Source: a virus
Virus record (IMG/VR): IMGVR_UViG_3300028392_000114
Location: 1-43,169 of that record
DNA: 43,169 nucleotides
Direction: 5' to 3' (one strand)
A program made the translations under genes and the position numbers. Position 1 is the first letter of the stretch. Every line of letters starts with the position of its first letter. The notes under the pieces are model-generated. The model had not been told where the DNA came from and ran no database searches. It saw only the letters and a program-made list of their open reading frames with translations. This document shows, piece after piece, positions 8,581 through 16,839 of this stretch.

Positions 8581-9509
8581 ATTCTTTTTATCCATTTTAC
8601 AGCAACGTCCTCAGACAAAACCAGAAAAACATCTCCATTTCTTTTTATATTGCTTTCATCTAGTGTCACCTTCCATGCGTCTTGTCCTTCTAATATCGTA
8701 GCTTCTTTTTTTAGTGTTGTATTATATGGCAAGTATTGTTTTACTCCTAATACTATTTCTTTCTTAATGTTTTCTATAAACTTTCTTTCATTTATCGGAG
8801 TGTTAAAATATAAGCTTATAATTCTTTTTTCTTTAGAGTTTTTAAATAAATTTTCCATCAAACAATCACAATCTTCCTTTAACTTTTTTGGTAGTTGATC
8901 GTTTGGAATATTTGTTATTTGATTATCAACTAGATTTACTATAAAGCTTTTGACATAGCTGCTTCCAACAGAAACAAGAGCCTCAGTTGGGGTGAAATCT
9001 TGATCGGGGTAAATTGCTTCTATAAGTACATTGTGATTGTGCCATTTTATTTTATCAATAGTTAAGTCTATCGAACTACCTATCTCATTTACTTTCCTCA
9101 AAGATTGTGTCGTGTAAGAATTTACAATGCTGTCTATTTCTTTTGAGGTTATGGTGTTGGAATAAAAGCCGTTTTCATATAACAATAAAATGTTTTTTAT
9201 TTTTTCTGTTAATTTGTCTTGTCTATCGAAAGACCACTCGTTAAAACTTTTTCTTTCTGCTGCTACTTTTTTTGGATCTCCTGTTTTAATAGCTATCATC
9301 AATCTTTCTTGATTTGGATATAGTTTTTCCTGCAATAGAGTTTGTATTTCAAATTCATCAATTAAATTTTTCTTCACTTGTTCGACAACAACCGGATCTG
9401 GATTCAGAAACAACGCAGAAATATTTTCAGATAATTTTTCTTTGTATTTTTCTATTGATACTTCTGATTTTATTTGATTTTTAATTTCTATGTATTTTTT
9501 ATATGACAT
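8577..9509 (-). CDS. Hypothetical protein directly behind the large terminase
   Basis: The ATG at 9509 (MSYKKYIEIKNQIKSEV) follows the terminase stop by one base and is preferred over the in-frame ATG at 9542 inside the terminase gene. The product is 310 residues, mostly alpha-helical and charged in its first 130 residues and mixed afterwards. No enzyme motif is visible. Tight coupling to the terminase suggests a late virion or packaging role. In T4 the genes next to gene 17 encode sheath and tube, but this sequence does not look like either. Confidence 0.7.
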   Translation of the reverse strand: MSYKKYIEIKNQIKSEVSIEKYKEKLSENISALFLNPDPVVVEQVKKNLIDEFEIQTLLQEKLYPNQERLMIAIKTGDPKKVAAERKSFNEWSFDRQDKLTEKIKNILLLYENGFYSNTITSKEIDSIVNSYTTQSLRKVNEIGSSIDLTIDKIKWHNHNVLIEAIYPDQDFTPTEALVSVGSSYVKSFIVNLVDNQITNIPNDQLPKKLKEDCDCLMENLFKNSKEKRIISLYFNTPINERKFIENIKKEIVLGVKQYLPYNTTLKKEATILEGQDAWKVTLDESNIKRNGDVFLVLSEDVAVKWIKRI

Positions 9510-9510
9510 T

Positions 9511-11325
9511 TTACCATCCAAATTCTCGGAGTATATTTTCATTCTTTCTTTGCAAGCCCATCAAAGGATTGTAGTCCATTTCTGGAGCCAAGACATCTAT
9601 TTCGTCTTCTAAAAAGTTTTCTAATCTTCCTTCTTCTAGTTCTTTCTTAATTTCGTCATAGATTTGTGACTTTATCAAAGAGCTTACTTCTCTGATAGGT
9701 TCTGCTCCTACTGGCATATCTCTGGCTATTGATTCTCTAACATATAAAGCCATGCACATCGCCATTATTGCGTCATCATGTTGTCCTTTTCGAGCTTGAG
9801 CTTTTTTTGTGGTCGAATTGTATTCAAAAGTGTCTATTTCTCTTGAAAAACGCATACTATTTATTCTGATGGTTTGGTTGATTAGCCTGTTTTGCAAAGA
9901 TTCTAGAAAAAGAATTCTGTTTGTTTGTCCTACTTTTATGCCAGGCTTCGTAGTTGAAGTTACTTTGCTTGTATCATAATACAAATTATCATATCCAAAA
10001 TTATGCTGTAGGTTGCTTATAACAGCACCACCAGGACCCATATGTTCTATAGCTAATAAAGCATTATTGTAATAAAGCCCTACTTCATTGAGAACTTTTG
10101 CAAATTCGTGAGGCAAGACAACATTGGAATAAAACTCTCCTACCTGTTCCAATGTTGTGCTATCAATTACCTCAAAACATGAATTGTCGTTCTCTTCGCC
10201 TTGTCCTTCGGCACAATCTGCTCCTATGATGTAATCGTGTCCTTCTATAGGCTCTTTCCATACCCAAAAAGCTCCTTTTAATTCTTCATTTTCCGAGTGC
10301 GTTTTTATTTTGTTGTTCCATTGTGGGAACAATTTTCTACTAGGATAATTTTTTCTAGTTTGTTCGCTTAATTGTTTGAGCACCCTAGTAGGAAAATACG
10401 TCTCTCCAGATCCCAAAAACTCTCTTAAAACTTCCTGAGAAAATCCTTTTTCTCCTAACTGAGCTTTTTGTTCTGCGGCCCAATTTTCATCATTGTAATC
10501 AGGGTGTTCCCAATAATCTAAATCTATAACATGAAACTTATTTGAACCGCTTTTTGCTTCTTTGTATGTTTTCTCGTACCAGTTGCCTAAGCCGTTCACA
10601 GTAGAAACCAATGCACAAGAACCTCCAGTAGAAAGTATAGGCCACATAGCCTTCCAGTGCTTGTCCATATCGTCAATAAATGCCGCTTCGTCAATGATTA
10701 AAAATGTTACTGACTTACCACGAGCGGCCTCGGGAGAATAAAATTGCAAAGCGGAACCAGTATCTGTAAATTGCTTTATATGATCATTCCACTTGCCTTC
10801 TTTTTTAGGCTTTAACCAGCTCGGTAGATTTTCACAAGCTCTGTCTACCATCATTCCGATGTTTGTGGCTTCTCTATCTGTTTTGGAAAGAAGCATTACT
10901 TGTTGATCCATTTGAAATTCGCATCTCCAAAGACCCCATAAAAGAGTACATGTTGTCAAACCACCCTGTCTGAATTTGCTAATGATATTAAATCTATAGT
11001 CTTCATAATCTTTAATTACTTTTTTCTGATACTTATACAAAACAAATGGTACCAATCCCTTCATAGGATGTAGAATTTTTACATACTTATGACAAAAATA
11101 AGAAAAAGAATTGCAACACTTTATTATTTCTTTTTGACGTCTTTCTGAATCGTAATTTTCAACTTCTTCTAATGTTTCGCAAGGATCGATCTGAAGTTCA
11201 TATTTATCAAATTCGTAATATTCTGGATCGAATTGATATTTCCCAGTTTTCTTGTCGAGAATACCTCCGCTTAAATAAAAGTCTTTTAAGTTTTTGTGGC
11301 TTTTTTGCCAAAATTTTTCTGACAT
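9511..11325 (-). CDS. 17: Terminase large subunit (T4 gp17-like DNA packaging motor)
   Basis: A 604-residue protein, close to T4 gp17 in length. The N-terminal ATPase shows a Walker A variant at 116-125 (SKFRQGGLTT), Walker B IIDEAAF with D212 and E213, and the coupling motif STVNGLGNWY (241-250). The Walker A lacks the usual Lys before Thr; the Lys at the front (K117) fits the 'K-x-R-Q-x-G' variant seen in many terminases. The C-terminal RNase-H-like nuclease shows D370 in IGADCAEGQ and a terminal HDDAIMA. A good AGGAG precedes the ATG. It pumps DNA into proheads through the portal and cuts concatemers. No small terminase gene is recognisable nearby. Confidence 0.95.
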   Translation of the reverse strand: MSEKFWQKSHKNLKDFYLSGGILDKKTGKYQFDPEYYEFDKYELQIDPCETLEEVENYDSERRQKEIIKCCNSFSYFCHKYVKILHPMKGLVPFVLYKYQKKVIKDYEDYRFNIISKFRQGGLTTCTLLWGLWRCEFQMDQQVMLLSKTDREATNIGMMVDRACENLPSWLKPKKEGKWNDHIKQFTDTGSALQFYSPEAARGKSVTFLIIDEAAFIDDMDKHWKAMWPILSTGGSCALVSTVNGLGNWYEKTYKEAKSGSNKFHVIDLDYWEHPDYNDENWAAEQKAQLGEKGFSQEVLREFLGSGETYFPTRVLKQLSEQTRKNYPSRKLFPQWNNKIKTHSENEELKGAFWVWKEPIEGHDYIIGADCAEGQGEENDNSCFEVIDSTTLEQVGEFYSNVVLPHEFAKVLNEVGLYYNNALLAIEHMGPGGAVISNLQHNFGYDNLYYDTSKVTSTTKPGIKVGQTNRILFLESLQNRLINQTIRINSMRFSREIDTFEYNSTTKKAQARKGQHDDAIMAMCMALYVRESIARDMPVGAEPIREVSSLIKSQIYDEIKKELEEGRLENFLEDEIDVLAPEMDYNPLMGLQRKNENILREFGW

Positions 11326-11340
11326 ATATCTCCTGAAATG

Positions 11341-11367
11341 GGCTTGAACAAAGCCTGCTTATAAATT
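11341..11367 (+). promoter_or_regulatory. Small hairpin and late-promoter-like TATAAATT upstream of the M28 operon
   Basis: A 5-bp hairpin (GGCTT, loop GAACA, AAGCC, 11341-11355) is followed by TATAAATT at 11360-11367. The latter is one base from the T4 late box TATAAATA and lies about 45 bases before the start at 11413. It could drive the 11413-13810 operon. A second AT-rich box (ATATATAT) lies near 11390. Confidence 0.35.
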
Positions 11368-11412
11368 ACATTAGTTGTATTGGTGAAAATATATATCAAT
11401 TTAGGTGAAATA

Positions 11413-12519
11413 ATGCGTAAATCAGCACTTATAATAACGCTTTTAGGAATAGCTTTGTTCTCTGTTTATTTTGTACAAAAAATATACAAAAAAAATGAAT
11501 CTCAAGTACAAAAAGAACCAATTCAAAAAGAGACAACTTTTGATGAAGCTTTAGAAAGTATCTCAGAAGAGGATATTAAAAAGAATCTCGAATATCTAGC
11601 ATCAGACCAATTAGAAGGAAGAATGTCTGGAAAAAATGGTAATGTTTTAGCTGCAAAGTTCATAAAAGATAAATTTGAAGAGTTTGAATTAGAAACAGTT
11701 TATCAAAAATTCAACATAAAAAGAATGAATCCCGGTCCAAAGAATGAAATTGGCGAGGATTTCACACAAAACATCTGCTCTTGGGTGGATGGCAATGATG
11801 AGAAATTAAAAAACGAAATCATTGTAGTGGGGGCTCATATGGATCATATCGGATACGGTCCCCAGATGAGTCGATTCGGAGGAAACAAGATACATCCGGG
11901 AGCAGACGATAATGCTTCTGGCACAGTCGCTTTGTTGGAAGTTGCAAAAGCGTTTTCTAAGCTAAAGAATAAAGTTGGCAGAACTGTTGTTTTTGTTGCA
12001 TTTTCAGCAGAAGAGATGGGATTAATTGGAAGTAAGTTTTATTGTAATGATCCTATTTTTCCCCAAGACGCTCCAGATATAAACAAACATGTATTTATGT
12101 TGAATATGGATATGGTTGGCTATTTGGGCAAAGGAGAAAATCCAGTTTCTTTCAGTGATGGAGATAGTTCTTTTGATATAAAAAGAACTATAGATAATTT
12201 GTCTAACAAATACTCTTTTGCAAAAGGGATAACAAGTAGAAGCACTGGAGGAAGTGATCATGCTTGTTTTTACAATAAAAGAATACCAATAGCTTTTTTG
12301 CATACAGGGCTTCATCCGCACTATCACAAACCAAGCGACACAGCAGATAAAATAAATTTCGAAGGTCTTTCTAAAGTAGCAAAATATGCATTTGAACTAA
12401 GTTGGAATATAGCGAATGCAAATATCCGACCTACATTCAATAATGAAGTTTTTAAAGAATTGGATTTGAGACACGATCATGGACACCAAGAATTCCCAGA
12501 ATCAAACGAAAGGAAATAA
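11413..12519 (+). CDS. Membrane-anchored or secreted M28-family zinc aminopeptidase
   Basis: The start MRKSALIITLLGIALFSVYF at 11413 has AGGTGA upstream; the frame also extends to 11380. The 368-residue product has an N-terminal signal or anchor helix (residues 4-20) and a PA-less M28 catalytic domain. The metal and catalytic residues are in order: H142 in GAHMDHIG, D165 in GADDNASG, E200 in SAEEMG, an Asp in NMDMVG (about 233) and H305 in HYHKPSD. M28 enzymes remove N-terminal residues from peptides using two zinc ions. Such an enzyme is unusual in a phage. It leads an operon with ferritin-like, CYTH and unknown genes that ends in a strong terminator. Confidence 0.88.
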   Translation: MRKSALIITLLGIALFSVYFVQKIYKKNESQVQKEPIQKETTFDEALESISEEDIKKNLEYLASDQLEGRMSGKNGNVLAAKFIKDKFEEFELETVYQKFNIKRMNPGPKNEIGEDFTQNICSWVDGNDEKLKNEIIVVGAHMDHIGYGPQMSRFGGNKIHPGADDNASGTVALLEVAKAFSKLKNKVGRTVVFVAFSAEEMGLIGSKFYCNDPIFPQDAPDINKHVFMLNMDMVGYLGKGENPVSFSDGDSSFDIKRTIDNLSNKYSFAKGITSRSTGGSDHACFYNKRIPIAFLHTGLHPHYHKPSDTADKINFEGLSKVAKYAFELSWNIANANIRPTFNNEVFKELDLRHDHGHQEFPESNERK

Positions 12520-12520
12520 C

Positions 12521-12961
12521 ATGTATACCAAAATGACCAATGAATTAATTTTGTCTTTATTGAACAGTGACCTAAAGAACGAATGGAAACATCTACGATT
12601 CTATCTGTACCACGCTAGTGCGGTTACAGGGCTTCATTCTGAAGAATACAAAGAGCTTTTCTTGGAAGAAGCTGCTGGAGAAATGAGTCATGTGACCGAG
12701 TTTTCAGATTTAATCATAGGTTTGGGCGGAACAGCCACTCATGAGTCAAATTCTTTTGAAAAATTTACTTCTCCAAAAGACATAATTCAATACGCTCTTT
12801 CTATGGAAGAAGAAGTTGTTACAAATTATGTAAACAGAATGAAAGATGCAGAAGAACTAGGCGGAGTAGATGGACAATGGTTAGAAATATTTCTAGAAGG
12901 TCAAGTACAAAAAAGTAGAGAAGACGTAGATCGTTACCGTCAAATTTTAAAGGGAGAATAA
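12521..12961 (+). CDS. Ferritin-like (bacterioferritin-type) protein
   Basis: The start MYTKMTNELILSLL at 12521 has AAAGGAA upstream and follows the M28 stop directly. The 146-residue product has the length and four-helix pattern of ferritin-like proteins. Candidate iron ligands are E21 in the first helix (LKNEWKHLRF), the E-x-x-H pair E54/H57 in AAGEMSH, E97-E99 in SMEEEVV and E126 in LEGQVQ. In bacterioferritins the last motif is E-x-x-H; here the His position holds Gln129, so one ligand seems changed. It could store iron, protect DNA from oxidants, or act as a scaffold. Host-derived acquisition is plausible. Confidence 0.75.
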   Translation: MYTKMTNELILSLLNSDLKNEWKHLRFYLYHASAVTGLHSEEYKELFLEEAAGEMSHVTEFSDLIIGLGGTATHESNSFEKFTSPKDIIQYALSMEEEVVTNYVNRMKDAEELGGVDGQWLEIFLEGQVQKSREDVDRYRQILKGE

Positions 12962-12962
12962 T

Positions 12963-13502
12963 TTGCCAACTGAAAATGAAAGGAAATACATAATAGATTC
13001 TAAAATAGAGTCTATTATTATGGAAAAATCCTCGGCGGCATATGATATCTCCCAAGGATACCTGATCGCCACCAGAGGAATTACCGTTCGTATTCGAAAA
13101 CTTGTTAAAAGAAAAAATAAAAAAGCAGAATATTATTTTACGCTAAAAGCAACCACATCTGGAAGGGCTATAGAGCTAGAAAAGAAAATGGATGAGCGTG
13201 ATTTTGATGATCTATGGAATATCGCACTTAATAGACTTGAAAAAGTAAGATATATTTTGTCCCATGAAGGAAACGATTGGGAAATAGACTTTTTTAAAGA
13301 CTATAAAGAAAATACATATATGGCTGTAGCAGAAATAGAACTTCCTGAAGATCAATATGAGCCTTATTCTATTCCTGGTATAATTAAAGACAATTTATTA
13401 TATTCCGTGCCCTTGACCGACATACGGTTTTCTAATAAACTGTTAGGAGATGCTAGGTACGCTTCACAATTATTACAAGAAATACGAAAGGAATTACAAT
13501 GA
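12963..13502 (+). CDS. CYTH-domain protein (triphosphate tunnel metalloenzyme family)
   Basis: The start codon is TTG at 12963 with GGGAG upstream, one base after the ferritin-like stop. The 179-residue product begins M-P-T-E-N-E-R-K, giving the diagnostic ExExK motif (E4, E6, K8) at the correct N-terminal position. Later charged strands fit an eight-stranded tunnel: TVRIRKLVKR, YYFTLKAT, IELEKKM, WEIDFFKD, and AVAEIELPED. Family members bind triphosphates with divalent metal and act as inorganic triphosphatases, thiamine triphosphatases or adenylate cyclases; the substrate here is unknown. Its stop overlaps the next start as ATGA. Confidence 0.85.
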   Translation: MPTENERKYIIDSKIESIIMEKSSAAYDISQGYLIATRGITVRIRKLVKRKNKKAEYYFTLKATTSGRAIELEKKMDERDFDDLWNIALNRLEKVRYILSHEGNDWEIDFFKDYKENTYMAVAEIELPEDQYEPYSIPGIIKDNLLYSVPLTDIRFSNKLLGDARYASQLLQEIRKELQ

Positions 13503-13810
13503 AAATCACAATGAAGTACGATGTAGTCGATAACCTTCCTGTTGCTCGGTTCTGTTACAAGGGGAATCACACCCATCCTGTTCGTAGAACTGTGTTGGTC
13601 ACAGAATCTAAAAAAACCCACATTTCTGGCTACGAACTAAGAGAAGGCAATATTGTTAGGGTCTCTTCAAATGCCCCTATTAAAACGTATATTAGGAGCA
13701 AAATTGCTAAGACGAATAATCTTCGTTTAGAACAAAGGAAGAAGTTTTCAGTCTCTAAAAGTACATTAGTAAGAAAAACTCTGGTTAGCCTTGTGGAAAC
13801 CGGCGTATAA
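13499..13810 (+). CDS. Small basic hypothetical protein, last gene of the M28 operon
   Basis: A 103-residue product overlapping the CYTH gene by ATGA. It contains a conserved-looking core (residues 20-65: YKGNHTHPVRRTVLVTES, then SGYELREGN and APIKTYIRSKIA) and a basic C-terminus. The core suggests a small beta-barrel, possibly WYL- or SH3-like and nucleic-acid binding, but I cannot name the family with confidence. A strong terminator follows within 20 bases. Confidence 0.7.
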   Translation: MKITMKYDVVDNLPVARFCYKGNHTHPVRRTVLVTESKKTHISGYELREGNIVRVSSNAPIKTYIRSKIAKTNNLRLEQRKKFSVSKSTLVRKTLVSLVETGV

Positions 13811-13827
13811 TTTTTTTAAAATTTAAA

Positions 13828-13876
13828 AAAAATACCCACTGATCACTCTAGATACGAGTGAAAAGTGGGTATTTTT
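13828..13876 (+). terminator. Strong Rho-independent terminator after the M28-CYTH operon
   Basis: The outer stem pairs 13828-13840 (AAAAATACCCACT) with 13864-13876 (AGTGGGTATTTTT). An inner stem pairs CACTC (13844-13848) with GAGTG (13856-13860), separated by a 3x3 internal loop. A-tracts before and T-tracts after make it potentially bidirectional. It separates the accessory operon from the virion genes at 13898. Confidence 0.9.
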
Positions 13877-13897
13877 ATTTCATAGAGGTCACAATAT

Positions 13898-14710
13898 ATG
13901 TCTTTTTATCAAAATGTATTTAATCAAGAGTTTAGGGGCAACTGGGTACTGGGCGATAGACAGTATTCTTTGACTTTTGCGTGCCCTGCAAATAGAAATA
14001 GTTCTGATTTTCAATATGCATACAATATAGGACCATGGGATTTTAGTAGCGATAATACTTTAACGCTAAATTATGCGTGGGACACTGATTTTAAAAATTA
14101 CGCAACATTAGAAATAAATGTAGCAGGATACTCTCCTTCTGAAACTACTGTTGGAGAAGTAGTTGCGATTTTAAATAATGATTTAACTTTTGCTGATATG
14201 TTTTTGGCACAAATAAATAATAATAGTGTTTTGATCCAAGCTAAGCCTGGTCGTGCAAAAAAAACCATAAAAATGTGGATCAGCAATAGCGGCGCAGAGA
14301 AAAAGATGCGTTTTAACAAGTTCGCAGGAGTAGCAGAGCTACCTTCTTATTTTTCAAAACATACAATTGAAAATAGATTCGTGCAAGACGGAATGGGTCA
14401 GATTATTCTTTTGGATGAAACCGATTCGGAAGTAGATATTCCAATTATAGAAGAAGCAGGGTTTGTTGTTGGGGACATGAAGGAAGATTGGCAATTAGTT
14501 AAAGGCCGAGCCTCAGGTCTTTTTACATTTCAAAAAATAACAGTGGACGGCAGCGATAGAATAACTCAAATAATAGAATACCCAGCAGGTGCAGTCGCTG
14601 GTGATTTTGCAAGAAAAATTAATTATAACTACACATCTTCCAATACAAACCCATCCTCAGTCACAGAAATTCCTTATGTTTTAGCAGACGAAGACCTTGT
14701 CACTCCTTAA
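13898..14710 (+). CDS. Putative virion structural protein
   Basis: A 270-residue protein opening MSFYQNVFNQEFRGNWVLGD, with GAGGT upstream of the ATG. It is rich in aromatic residues and beta strands, without signal peptide, membrane segment or catalytic motif. The C-terminus has repeating short strands (ITVDGSDRITQIIEYPAG). The pattern, and the position just before the adhesin gene with 11 nt between them, suggest a tail or baseplate component. I do not recognise a named family. Confidence 0.6.
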   Translation: MSFYQNVFNQEFRGNWVLGDRQYSLTFACPANRNSSDFQYAYNIGPWDFSSDNTLTLNYAWDTDFKNYATLEINVAGYSPSETTVGEVVAILNNDLTFADMFLAQINNNSVLIQAKPGRAKKTIKMWISNSGAEKKMRFNKFAGVAELPSYFSKHTIENRFVQDGMGQIILLDETDSEVDIPIIEEAGFVVGDMKEDWQLVKGRASGLFTFQKITVDGSDRITQIIEYPAGAVAGDFARKINYNYTSSNTNPSSVTEIPYVLADEDLVTP

Positions 14711-14721
14711 AAAGTATAATT

Positions 14722-16839
14722 ATGCCATCAAGAAAAAAATGGCTGGGATCTGGCCACTACAATCTAACACAAAGACTTGTGAAAAGGCTATGGCCAAACT
14801 TTCCCTTTTATAGGAACAAACTGCTTATTCCTAGAGATTGGAATAATATAACTCCAACTCCAACTCCAACTCCAACTCCAACTCCAACTCCAACTCCAAC
14901 TCCAACTCCAACTCCAACTCCAACTCCAACAAGCTCCACTTGTCATACTGGTAGTTTAGTCTTTGGTGCTGACAATAAGTATATTTCTTTTGCCGGTGAT
15001 AACGATTGGGCACTAGGAACGGGAGACTTCTGTATCGAATGGTGGCAATATCAAACCGCTGCCGAGCCTCCATTGTATAGCAGACTTTTTCAAGTTGGAG
15101 ATTATCCAAACCACTCAATCGCCGTAAGTATTGAAAATGGAACTTTCATATTTTGGGTAAACAACGGGACTCAATTGTACGGCTCAGTAAGTTTAGCAAA
15201 CTATTTAAATCAATGGGTTCACTTTGCGGTGGTAAGACAAAGCGGAACATCCTCTGTGTATCAAAACGGATCTAGAATAATAAATTATTCTACTCCTAAT
15301 GATGTGACCAACAATACTGATCCTTTAAAAATAGGATTTGGTAGCAGTAATTGGTGGAATGGCAAAATAACCAATTTTAGATGGGTTAAAGGAAGTTCAG
15401 TATATGATGGAACACAGAGCACTATAACAGTGCCTACATCACCACTTACTGCTATCAGTGGAACCAAATTACTCTTGTTAACAGAAACGGCTGAAACATA
15501 TCTTGACGATTCTAGCGGCTTGAATAAATCAGCCACAAACAATGGAAGTGTTATATGGTCCTCAGACGGACCTAATTTCCCCTGTTGCGACACACTTACT
15601 TTTGTGGGCGTCAATGCGAATACAACTGGAAATTCTGCAATCAAAACATCTTCTGGCGGATGGGATGCCTCAGCATATTCTACGCAAACTTATACTGGTC
15701 CAGTTTCAGTTACTTTTCGCATTTCATCTAATGCAATCAATGTTATGGGCGGATTTTCATTCAATCCCACCCTCGAATCCAGTACTTATGTTAATGCGAC
15801 TTTTGGAATCTATGCTGAAGGTAACAATCTAAAGATATATGAAAACTCTAGTAATGTTCAAACAGTATTTGAAAGTGGGAATATAACCACTAGTGATATA
15901 TTCAAAGTTGAATATGATGGAACACACGTTAAATACTACTACAATGATGGTTTGGTTTATACTTCATTACAAGAAGTAACTAGTCCACTGTATGTATTTT
16001 TCCCAATTCTGACGCTCAATCAAGGCGTTACTGATATTTGTGTTCAATCAATAGCACCAGCACCAACACCAACTAGCACTCCAACACCAACTAGCACTCC
16101 AACACCAACTAGCACTCCAACACCAACTAGCACTCCAACACCAACTAGCACTCCAACACCAACTAGCACTCCAACACCAACACCAACTGGCGGTAATGGG
16201 CTCTCCTCCGGTACCGCAGGAGATAGTGCTAAACAAATTAAAACAGACTATCCCTCATCGACAGATGGTTTGTATTGGATAAAAAATGACAACATAAATG
16301 GCGGAACTCCATTTCAAATATATGCAGACATGACCACCGATGGTGGAGGATGGACGTTGTTGATGACCAACTCGTCGCAACCCGACTGGACATATGCTGA
16401 GGTATTAGAAAAAAATACAGAGTCTCCATCTGTATCAAACAATTATTCCATAGTAAGCTATGCCGACTATTTAAGAGGAAGTGGGTCCACCTTTCAATAT
16501 ATGATAGATGCCGGTCAAAGAGCACATTTTGGTGGCATTTGGTCGGCTCCTATATCTTATTCTTTTGTCAAAACAGATAATTCACAAACCGCAGTGACTC
16601 TTAACACTAAGTTCGGCACATGGACATACAATAATGCTTCAATAGAAGAAATAATGCCTTGGATCGCACCCATTGGGGAGTGTGCGTGGCTAACGACAAG
16701 TGCAAGCTCGGGCGACCAGTGGTATGGTACTTTGATTTCAAGATGTGGATTTTTTCCCGCCCCGTGGATCGGAGCCGCCGGAGGAGCCGAGGGGGACAAT
16801 GTAAACCCCGGAATTATATGGTACTGGGTACGAGGCTAG
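14722..16839 (+). CDS. Modular adhesin or receptor-binding protein: LamG-like, second jelly-roll, fibrinogen-like C-terminus
   Basis: A 705-residue protein with modules on Thr-Pro linkers. Residues 1-43 are a basic N-terminal anchor ([20 protein letters not shown]). Residues 44-70 are a TP repeat. About 75-270 is a LamG/concanavalin-like domain ([29 protein letters not shown]). About 290-445 is a second beta-sandwich ([18 protein letters not shown]). 448-490 are TPTPTS repeats. About 495-705 is a fibrinogen-like domain with the signature [17 protein letters not shown]. These domains bind carbohydrates, and such linkers are common in phage tail adhesins. No ribosome site is clear; it may be read through from the gene before. 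It overlaps the alginate-lyase-like gene convergently by 26 bp. Confidence 0.82.
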   Translation: MPSRKKWLGSGHYNLTQRLVKRLWPNFPFYRNKLLIPRDWNNITPTPTPTPTPTPTPTPTPTPTPTPTPTSSTCHTGSLVFGADNKYISFAGDNDWALGTGDFCIEWWQYQTAAEPPLYSRLFQVGDYPNHSIAVSIENGTFIFWVNNGTQLYGSVSLANYLNQWVHFAVVRQSGTSSVYQNGSRIINYSTPNDVTNNTDPLKIGFGSSNWWNGKITNFRWVKGSSVYDGTQSTITVPTSPLTAISGTKLLLLTETAETYLDDSSGLNKSATNNGSVIWSSDGPNFPCCDTLTFVGVNANTTGNSAIKTSSGGWDASAYSTQTYTGPVSVTFRISSNAINVMGGFSFNPTLESSTYVNATFGIYAEGNNLKIYENSSNVQTVFESGNITTSDIFKVEYDGTHVKYYYNDGLVYTSLQEVTSPLYVFFPILTLNQGVTDICVQSIAPAPTPTSTPTPTSTPTPTSTPTPTSTPTPTSTPTPTSTPTPTPTGGNGLSSGTAGDSAKQIKTDYPSSTDGLYWIKNDNINGGTPFQIYADMTTDGGGWTLLMTNSSQPDWTYAEVLEKNTESPSVSNNYSIVSYADYLRGSGSTFQYMIDAGQRAHFGGIWSAPISYSFVKTDNSQTAVTLNTKFGTWTYNNASIEEIMPWIAPIGECAWLTTSASSGDQWYGTLISRCGFFPAPWIGAAGGAEGDNVNPGIIWYWVRG
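14851..14930 (+). repeat. Hexanucleotide tandem repeat (ACTCCA)n encoding Thr-Pro linker 1
   Basis: About 13 near-perfect copies of a 6-bp unit encode alternating Thr and Pro. Copy-number change would alter the linker by two residues per unit without shifting the frame. Confidence 0.95.
16063..16188 (+). repeat. 18-bp tandem repeat encoding TPTPTS linker 2
   Basis: Six consecutive copies of CCAACACCAACTAGCACT (16063-16170) are followed by a variant unit. They encode hexapeptides TPTPTS between the second beta-sandwich and the fibrinogen-like domain. Unit length keeps the frame, so the linker can vary in length. Confidence 0.95.

Noticed and set aside
10951-10981. Broken Walker A motif in the terminase (Leu where Lys is expected)
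   Set aside because: Many terminases use a variant with Lys at the front of the loop (K-x-R-Q-x-G); all other motor motifs are intact, so I do not call the gene inactive.
16063-16188. Tandem 18-bp units looking like a short CRISPR or iteron array
   Set aside because: There are no spacers, the units are contiguous and they lie in frame within the adhesin coding sequence.
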